From NCBI GenBank assembly GCA_033064195.1, contig JARBJD010000536.1, positions 1 to 35,662 of the forward strand: DNA of 35,662 nt, in the 5' to 3' direction. The stretch is from Blattamonas nauphoetae. Its lineage: Eukaryota; Preaxostyla; Oxymonadida. The notes beneath the pieces are model-generated. The model searched no databases and had not been told where the DNA came from. It saw only the letters and a list, made by a program, of their open reading frames with translations. The position numbers and the translations under genes were made by a program. Positions 28,600 through 35,662 of this stretch are shown one piece after another. The first letter of the stretch is position 1, and the number at the start of each line of letters is the position of its first letter.

Positions 28600-29480
28600 A
28601 GACCTTTCCTGTCAAAACGGTTTGGACGAAAGTGGAAAGGTGTGAACAACTAACGGAAGGGACAGAAAAGCATATCAAATTGCATCCACCATTTCTGCGG
28701 GAGAATAAAGCTGGTGGTTGACTGAGAGTGCTAATCTGACTTGTCCAATTGGTCTTGCAGTGAAGTCATACATGTTTCCATTCCACCGATGTGAGAAACG
28801 CATATCCACTTTATTGTTTCGAGATGTGTTGGATCTCATTCGAGGGCTTGGCTTTCTGAAGTGTTTCAATGATTGGAAGCCTATATCCAGAAAACGAAGG
28901 AGGTTGTGTAATCTTCAGAATGGTGGGAAATCGAGATCGGGCCGTTTGAGATTTTGCTGGGGTTGTGGTGCTTCGATCTTTGGTTGACGCGAAATCAATG
29001 GTGGCGGGATTCGGGAGGAGGAGAATCGATAACAGTTCTTCGATGACGGACCGGAGTTTGGAGACCATCTAAGTGCCGATAGAATAAAAATTCTTCGATT
29101 TTGACATTTCCGAGCAGGTCTGTTCAGAAGTGAAGGGTATTATATGGAGATAAAGCAATACATCACATAGACGGTTCAATTGGGGAATGCAATCACAGAA
29201 GCCTGGACAATCGATGCGAGAGCTGATATCCTCTTATTCTGACAAACGAGCTTAATTTCTTGTTCATCGACATCGCCGGAAACATCAAGTAAGATTTGCA
29301 GATTGGACAAGGCATTTTTGTGATTGGTTGCAAATTCAGGGTTCCTTGCATGAGATGCAACGAGTACGCATCCGTAGTTGTATGGTAGAAATTAATCAGT
29401 GTGGCCAATCCGATTCAAAATGAAATTGAGGGAAGACTCAGCCCATTTCAATCTTTCAAATTTGTGAAAGCGACTCGATC
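28600..29480. other. No gene supported; weak minus-strand fragments
   Basis: Only short frames occur (28675-28869, 28811-29068 and 29193-29408, all minus). The first contains MYDFTARPIGQVRLALSVNH and could belong to the adaptor locus. The 29.1-29.48 kb stretch may include the promoter of the next gene. I see no repeats or RNA genes. Confidence 0.3.
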
Positions 29481-29498
29481 CTACTCTCCTCTGCCGCT

Positions 29499-31301
29499 AT
29501 GAATACTACCAACAGTCTCCAAGGATATCGTCCTGCACCATCTCTTGGACGATTTTTCTCCCTCCAAAACGATGATGAACAATCTGAAGTCAACAATCTA
29601 CGTGATAGTCGAAAGACAATCAGCCTACGTCACAGTAAACGTTCCCATGTTGAGAGTGATCACTTCTTTGATGTGTCAAACTCCAGAACAGTATGCTATC
29701 TCTGCCCATCGTCAGGATCAATCAAAATTTGCCTCAACTCTTCAGTACAACAACGATCAGTTGGTACAAATCATTGGTGCCTTGGAAGGTGAAGATTTAA
29801 ACAAAATTCTCAAGCACTGGAAGCCCTCTACAAGTCTAATCGTGAAACGTACCAATTATTTGTTGCACTCAACGGAATTGATGTACTCATCCAATGTCTG
29901 AGAAAACACCCACCTTTGAATGTAATTGTGTGTTCTTTTATAATCTCTATGTTTAGAACCAAATCTTGACAGTCCTATGCCATCTCACAACACTCAAGGA
30001 CATATCTGCAGATACCATCTTACTCGGTGGGTTTTTGACATTGTTCCCCAATATTTGTCACTAAATGATGATCACATATCAAATTCAGTTTGCGTTTAAA
30101 TATCATTCACGCCATCAGACGATTTGGATTCTGGCCAACTTGTCTATTCATTCAGAAGGGTCACATACCTATATTTGTTCTCATCCTTCTCTCTTGGATC
30201 GGATTGCCCAGTTTCTTGTCGTCGACCACTATGCCTTCCCCCGCAGCGGCATTTTTCTTCTTCGCAATCATTCGTGAGAAGACTCCAGATCCACAAATCT
30301 TCAATTCTCTCTATTTCAAATCTTTGGAATCTATAGTGCAGCTAGCAAACGGCGATATCTTTCGGTCAACTCGGTCCCTTACCCCATCTCATCCCCATCC
30401 ACTGGATGATCTTTTATCGCCCTCCAAACAATTGATATTCCCTATTCTGCACTTGTAAATCTCGTAGAGTTCAATTTTTCGACATTTGCAGCTATTTTCT
30501 GAGCGATCCGCTCTTTTCGATTGTAGCAGCTCGATTCTCCATTTCATTGTGGCGATGACTTCCTATCCAGAAAACGATCCTCGCATACCAGTCATATTAC
30601 GTGTCTGCCTCTTTGTGTTCAGAATTTGCCATCATCTCTTGATTTAGACTTTTCAATCGACCTCACTGGTCGCAACCATCCTCCATTTCATCCACACGAT
30701 TATTGTCTCGAACCAAATCGGGTTGTTTGACGTATCACTCCATTGTTGCATCAAAATCCTCACCAATATTATTTATGACTCAGAAGATCTATCGAGAGCT
30801 ATACTTGACTCAAATATTCTATCCACTGTCCTCTCTGTCGTTGAATTGTTCCCAATGGATACCCTCACGGAACTTGTATTTCTTCTTCTGAATCTCTCGG
30901 AATCCACCCTTGAAGTTGTCCAGTCTGCCGTTAAATTCGATATTCCGAGATTTGCCTTCGCATTCCTCGGCTGTCTGACAGATCCTTCTGACATCAACAA
31001 CTCTCTCTGGATGCTCACAAATTTCTTGAGGAAAGATCAGACCGGCCTCTTTCTTCAACAAATCCAGGATCTCGACCTCATCTCATCCATCAATAAACTC
31101 ACAGAATCAAAACACGAAGAATGCAAATCTACTGCGACTTTATTTCTCCTGGAATATCAAGAACGTGAACAAGCATTTCATTTTCAAGCCTATAGACATG
31201 AGTCGAGCCACAAAGATGAGATCACCCCAGATGTTATCATGACTCCAGCAACCGATGACGAGGACTATTCCGACACTGAAAATGATGATTCTCTGGATTA
31301 A
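29499..31301 (+). CDS. Importin-alpha-like ARM-repeat protein, introns and/or frame shifts
   Basis: Importin alpha carries nuclear-import cargo with importin beta. The start at 29499 gives an N-terminus with a basic LRDSRKTISLRHSKRSH stretch, like an importin-beta-binding domain. ARM-like helices follow (YNNDQLVQIIGALEGEDLNK, ALEALYKSNRETYQLFVALN, QTIWILANLSIHSEGS). A last open piece of 192 codons (30723-31301) contains SLWMLTNFLRK and an acidic tail ending DSLD. Likely short introns lie at about 29922-29956, 30029-30089 and 30603-30646, with GT...AG ends such as TATGTTTAG and GATTTAG. Two opposite frame changes within about 29.65-29.82 kb are not explained by introns. Identification is by helix pattern, not by search. 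Confidence 0.5.
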
Positions 31302-31583
31302 TGTCCATACTCGCTCAAGGTGATGAAGGGAATGTTTCTTTAAGCACTGTGTGTGCGATTCTGAATGAAAAGTTGCGAGCACGAAGGTCGCGTCTGAAAA
31401 CATCGTTCTTTTCCTAATTATCTTACAGTTGACAGATGACAAGTGACAACTTTCATTTTCAAAGAGTGATGCCTGGGTGTAATGACTCCGTGAAGTGATT
31501 TGAGTCGAAAATGAATACCATGTTCTTATTTTGTTTATCTGAAATGAAACTCTTTGTTGGTTCCGTCAGAAGGTGTGAATGAT
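31302..31583. other. Convergent intergenic spacer
   Basis: Lies between the 3' ends of the importin-like gene and the minus-strand gene at 31584. No gene is seen. It is AT-rich towards its right side. Confidence 0.4.
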
Positions 31584-33681
31584 TCAATGAGATTCCTTCG
31601 GCGACCGTTCTTGGCGATGGGTGGGTGAATTCTCCCTTTTCCTCTTCGGAACGGGCGTACTGTCCAAACCAAGTCTTTTCATCACCTGTGATACTGACGT
31701 AGAACTGGGGATGTAGGGTCCACCTCCTATTTGATTGTACACTTTAGAACCTTTCTGAGGAGTCTGGTGAACATGACGGAGTTTTATCTTTTTCGGTTTT
31801 GGAGGGGGCGGTGGAAACAGCACTTTCAATCCGGGCAGAGAAGTGGATTCGCCTCCATTCGGAAGACAAAGAAGAGCCGCCAGATCTTTCCACGAGAGCT
31901 TGGCTCCTTTGAGGCGTTTGAAGAGGTGCATCTGCTTGTCATGCAGACGTTCTCTGAATCGCTCTATTTCCGTTCTGATGGACTCAATCAATGTCTTGTC
32001 CAAAGATTCTCCGCGTAAATGACGGAACAGATCGTTAAGAGCATCCTCAGTGACTATGATTTGAGTGAGACAGCATAAGAGCGCGAGTGATTGGTCAGAT
32101 TTGTACATGATTTTACTGCGACCAAGAAATGACGACAGATCGTTGGATTTCTGTTTCAAGTCTTCGTCCTTTTTGATCAACTTCATCAGGCGCTTGATTT
32201 CTTTACCACCAACTGATTCATGGGCCCTCACATAATGTTCCAGATCCGTTTTCTTCTTCTCGCTAAGGCCTGAATTATGGATCGATTCGACGAGGCTGTC
32301 CTCAAGCTTGGATTGTATACCCGGACAACACAAGGAAGCAATCTCTTTGCGACGGCTGGAGGTGAATCGGCTTTCCATCCACCAAAGAAAGAAGGGTGTC
32401 CTTGACCTTCTTCGAAAGTGGTGCTTGTTCGATGAGTGGCAGGATTGTTGACTTGTCTTCACACATTCCCTCGGCTTCTGAAGGTAATAGATCAAAACAG
32501 AACGTGGCAACTCATCGAGCGCCTTTTCTTTTCGGAACCATTCGTCTCTATCTCTTCGAGACAAGATAGTGCATTGTTCCATTCGTCGACTTTCTTCTGA
32601 CTGAGAACGTTCTGTTTGATGAGTGAAGTCAGTGCTTTCGATGATCTTTGAGTTTAGGACATGTTTTGATGAGAGTGATGAGATCAACCTTTTCAGACTC
32701 TTCGATTGGTGCATGGATCAGAAGAACTGTGATGCAGATCTCTCGATCTTTCCGCTTGAGCTTTTGTCTGGCTTAGAGCTGTTTCACCAGTTCTTCGCAG
32801 TTCCCTGACGTATCAGTCACGAAGGGGATGATGTGTTGTCGGCGCCACCAAGGCATCAGCGGATTTGTTTTCATTCCTTCCATTACCAACTTCACATCCA
32901 CATCACTGACATCTTCTCCCGTTCCGAGAAGTATATGCTTAAGGACCCGTTTCAACTGTTGAGACGCAACGGATAGACTTGTCTTCAGACATTGTTCCAT
33001 CACATACAGCTTTCGAGGTTCAACCTGATGAGACATCATGGAATCTGTGATCGTTGTCCCATCCCCAGTGAGAACTGTTGATGTGGCAGCCTCCGATTGT
33101 ATCTTGTTCTTAGAGTCATCAGACCCGCCTTCAGATTCATCAGACCCGCCTTCAGATTCATCAGACCCGCCTTCAGATTCATCAGACCCGCCTTCAGATT
33201 CATCAGACCCGCCTTCAGATTCATCAGACTCGTCTTCAGATTCATCAGACTCGTCTTCAGATTCATCAGACTCGTCTTCAGATTTATCAGAGTCGTCATC
33301 AGATTCATCAGAGTCGTCTTCAGATTCATCAGACTCGTCTTCAGATTTATCAGAGTCGTCTTCAGATTCATCAGACTCGTCTTCAGATTTATCAGAGTCG
33401 TCATCAGATTCATCAGACTCGTCTTCAGATGACTCGTCCTGAGACTCGAGAAGACATTCACACTTCCTCAAGGTGTCTGAGATGAGTGTCAACGTTCCGC
33501 TCACGAAGGATACCAACGACTGGAGCTCGTACATGTTCAACGATCTCAAAGTCGGGATTCGAGTTCCGAGTGATCTGAGGTTGGAATCGACGAGCAATGA
33601 GAACGCTCCTTCATCAGAGAGAATGGGTTCTGAATCAGCCTGGGTCAATGGCTGTCCCTCATTGATCCAGTGCTTGATCAT
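31584..33681 (-). pseudogene. Unidentified host gene with acidic repeat, frame-disrupted
   Basis: Two long minus-strand pieces, 33681-32773 (302 codons) and 32714-31584 (376 codons), probably belong to one gene. The first has a helical start, an Asp/Glu/Ser repeat tract (about residues 80-190) and a helical end GNCEELVKQL. A TAA at 32773-32775 follows, yet the same frame continues as protein-like text (ARQKLKRKDREICITVLLIH) to about 32.63 kb. The second has charged helices, a proline run LFPPPPPKPKK and a basic Ser/Arg tail. A further frame change lies near 32.33-32.45 kb. The start may lie upstream, as in-frame basic text (LIGKKHRKKRKP) precedes 33681. No family is recognised. Confidence 0.4.
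33115..33440 (-). repeat. 21-bp coding minisatellite (acidic heptad repeat)
   Basis: About 15 tandem units of 21 bases (unit core TCAGATTCATCAGACTCGTCT) encode the seven-residue unit DESEDES and variants. Units nearest the gene's 3' side read SEGGSDE, and units further 5' read SEDESDE or SDDDSDK. This makes two blocks of distinct sequence within one array. Confidence 0.85.
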
Positions 33682-33689
33682 GGGCTTGC

Positions 33690-34370
33690 GTTTCTTCCGA
33701 TGCTTCTTGCCAATAAGAGAGAGTATCCCCCGAATCCTCGAAGGGAGTGAGAATCTTTCTTGTGCCGAGTGACAGAGTCTGCTTTGGGAAAATGTTCATT
33801 GGAAGATGAATTTGAGCGAGTGGAATGATTTTCTTCTCCCATAGAAGATGTAGATCACGATGAGGTGGGTGTTGTACACCCATTGACAACACCTTATTTC
33901 TCTTGTTTTTCCAAATCCAATCCTCTGTTTATCTCCCCACACTCTAATCAGGCGAACTGATGTGAGCAGATGGCTAGTCGGGTTTTGAATTCCTTCTTGA
34001 CAATGTTTTGGCATCTTCGTGACCGAAGGTAACATCCTTACGCGTCTCTACAAACAGCTGAGATGGTCGGGGACCGTTTGGTCTTCGTGGGAAGTAGGTG
34101 AAAATATTGGGAATCGGACGAGTATGAGAAACTTCAAATCTGAGCGTTGCCTGTTCTTGTTCATTTGGGGTGGGTTTGACATAGTAAGGAGGCTCGATCT
34201 GTTTTCGACACCTACCATCACAACATCCAACATGTCAAACTCGTCAAGAGTCTTGCGAGAAATTGGGATACGTCCTTCACTTGAGGAAAACCCAAATCGA
34301 TCCCTTTAACTTCACTCTGGATGTCATCAGAATCGCTCGGAGTCAACAGATTGAAAACGAACACGGGATC
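33690..34370. other. No clear gene; 5' flank of the acidic-repeat gene
   Basis: Short minus-strand frames (33659-33892, 33796-34035) may hold the start of the acidic-repeat gene. Otherwise I see nothing firm in this stretch. Confidence 0.3.
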
Positions 34371-34375
34371 AAAGG

Positions 34376-35653
34376 TTATCCTTTGTATATGTCTTTGTTC
34401 TCGAGCTGTTCCTTGACCCTGTTCTCGATCTGTAACTTGACCTTGTTTTGTTCTGTGACTTGACCTTGTTCTTGTTCTGTCTGGGAAGGAGGTTTAGGAA
34501 ACAACCATTCATTCTGACACAACAGATTGTGATTGATCGTCGTTTTCTGTTCTTCTGAATATTTCAGTGAAATGTTCGGACATCGATGGCTTGGAAAGAA
34601 TCCTCGAACGATTTTGTCACAGAAGAAACATCGGAAGTGTGTTGGATTTGTGTTCGGTTGAGTAGCGGTAGCTGACAAAATCAATCGCTCTGTATGTGGG
34701 AGAATTATTTTATTCTGTTCCCGAGCATGACAATTCATCACCCAAACATTGTCTTCTGGGATGAAAGAGCCTGCGGGGTAAATCACCTTCAAACGAAACT
34801 TCTTGACTGCCGGCTGCTTCAAAAAAGAAGAAAGGATGAATGTGTTGTTGGTTGAGCCCATACACTGCGCACAGTAGGGCAAGCCACAGAAACATCAAAT
34901 TGGCTCCAGTGTCGCTGATTGGGTGCTCCTTTGCGAGTGTGGATTGTATGAACATCACACAGAGATCGTCGATTTTCAACCCATCCCGTTCTTTGTGCAC
35001 TTTGAAGAATAACAACACTGAGTCAAAACCAGCATTGTTTCCACCCAGCGGTTTCAGATAGAACGTGAAGCACTTGGCTGCTGATTCATTTCGAACCCGT
35101 GGTCTTTGCATTTGGATACCATGAGAGATGAATGTCTTTGGTCACGTTATCGCCTCGGAAAATCAGTGTTGCCGACGACACATCGCAAGGAATCATGGGC
35201 GAGGAAAAGAAGATTTCCCACTTTTGGTCAAAGTTTTCGAGTTTCTCAACAGGAATTTTCTTGATGTCGGGCAGAGATGCTTTCCGCATGCTTTCTGAAT
35301 TTCGCAGGTAAACGTATGACTCGCCAATGGGTTGTGGGAGCCCGACATCCTTTGGAAGTGCTTCGGGAGGTTGTTTCGTTGAAGAGAGAAGTCTCTTTGA
35401 GAGGTCAGATGAAACCCTCCGAGAATGGCATCTGAGACAAAGGAATGAAAGAGCGCCCTCCTCTGCTGATTGAACTCTGCGCTAGGCGACATCGACTTGA
35501 GGGTTTTAATATACTCCTTTTCATTGTGGTGTTGAATGTTCTCAAGGCGATCCATCGAGCCAACTCTGTTGCAAACTCGGTGTACCAGTTGTGACAGTCA
35601 TATTGAGGACAAGAAAAGTGTACCATTTTGTGCGAAACTATGTCTGTGAACAA
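34376..35653 (-). pseudogene. Unidentified host gene with CxxC...HxC element, frame-disrupted
   Basis: Minus-strand text runs from near the right window edge (HFSCPQYDCHNWYTEFATEL) to the stop at 34376. It passes through at least three frames (35405-35653, 35193-35555, 35086-35289, 34710-35111, 34376-34882). The last piece includes CFFCDKIVRGFFPSHRC, a possible Cys/His zinc site, and ends in a Gln/Glu/Lys-rich tail (EQEQGQVTEQNKVKLQIENR). I do not recognise the family. The upstream part may continue past the window. Confidence 0.35.
34400..34480 (-). repeat. Degenerate tandem repeat coding the Gln/Glu-rich tail
   Basis: Three imperfect units around CTTGACCTTGTTCTGTTCTGT encode EQEQGQV, TEQNKV and IENRV-type steps at the end of the 34376 gene. 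Confidence 0.55.
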
Positions 35654-35662
35654 ATCCTTAGG

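Noticed and set aside
33115-33440. Possible CRISPR-like array
   Set aside because: Units are contiguous 21-mers with no unique spacers and lie in a coding frame. It is a minisatellite.
33038-33442. Ser/Asp-rich plus-strand frame and other frames across the acidic repeat
   Set aside because: A 21-base tandem repeat keeps all frames open. The minus-strand frame is continuous with non-repetitive coding on both sides.

Overview
The window looks like nuclear DNA of an anaerobic protist. The host genes are fragmentary and probably intron-bearing: an importin-alpha-like gene, an adaptor-complex appendage, and repeat-rich lineage-specific proteins. Their style reminds me of oxymonads (Preaxostyla, Blattamonas-like). 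That placement rests on recollection of protein style, not on a search, and I hold it at about 0.5. The genetic code appears standard, because the long open frames contain no internal TAA or TAG and the genes end in all three stop codons.

Region 1 (1 to about 12.9 kb) is a Polinton/Maverick virus-like DNA transposon whose left end lies outside the window. From left to right it holds a capsid-type remnant, several small accessory genes, a FtsK/HerA-type packaging ATPase (the only plus-strand gene), a short coiled-coil protein, a retroviral-type integrase, a very long protein-primed family B DNA polymerase and a 129-residue two-module protein. A gene-free flank of about 1.8 kb follows and probably runs into the element's terminal repeat. 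Polymerase, integrase and ATPase look whole. The capsid and accessory side looks broken, with roughly three to five apparent breaks, so I treat the copy as a fairly young fossil. Most of its genes share a T-rich TTTTTATTTT-like motif just before the start codon.

Region 2 (about 13.0 to 17.7 kb) is a decayed minus-strand host gene of beta-helix or surface-protein style. A 3.5-kb DNA transposon (13165-16663) is inserted in it, with terminal inverted repeats and a perfect 8-bp target duplication, TCATAGTC. A 601-bp foldback element (13236-13836) with two apparently identical 134-bp arms is in turn inserted in the left terminal repeat. The right terminal repeat preserves the empty site. The transposon's GC-richer interior shows no transposase I recognise and may be captured host sequence.

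Region 3 (17.7 to 24.6 kb) is mostly gene fragments. It also holds two structural oddities. One is a permuted, inverted partial copy of the 17.5-kb gene wrapped around a 260-bp segment with a 22-bp terminal stem and three internal hairpins (21825-22136). The other is a foldback repeat at 23259-24016.

Region 4 (24.6 to 35.66 kb) holds five host loci: a helical (ARM-like) family gene, an adaptor-protein appendage, an importin-alpha-like gene, a gene with a 21-bp acidic minisatellite, and a Cys/His-containing gene. Nearly all switch reading frame every few hundred bases although the peptide text stays protein-like. Introns, pseudogene decay and uncorrected indels could each contribute.
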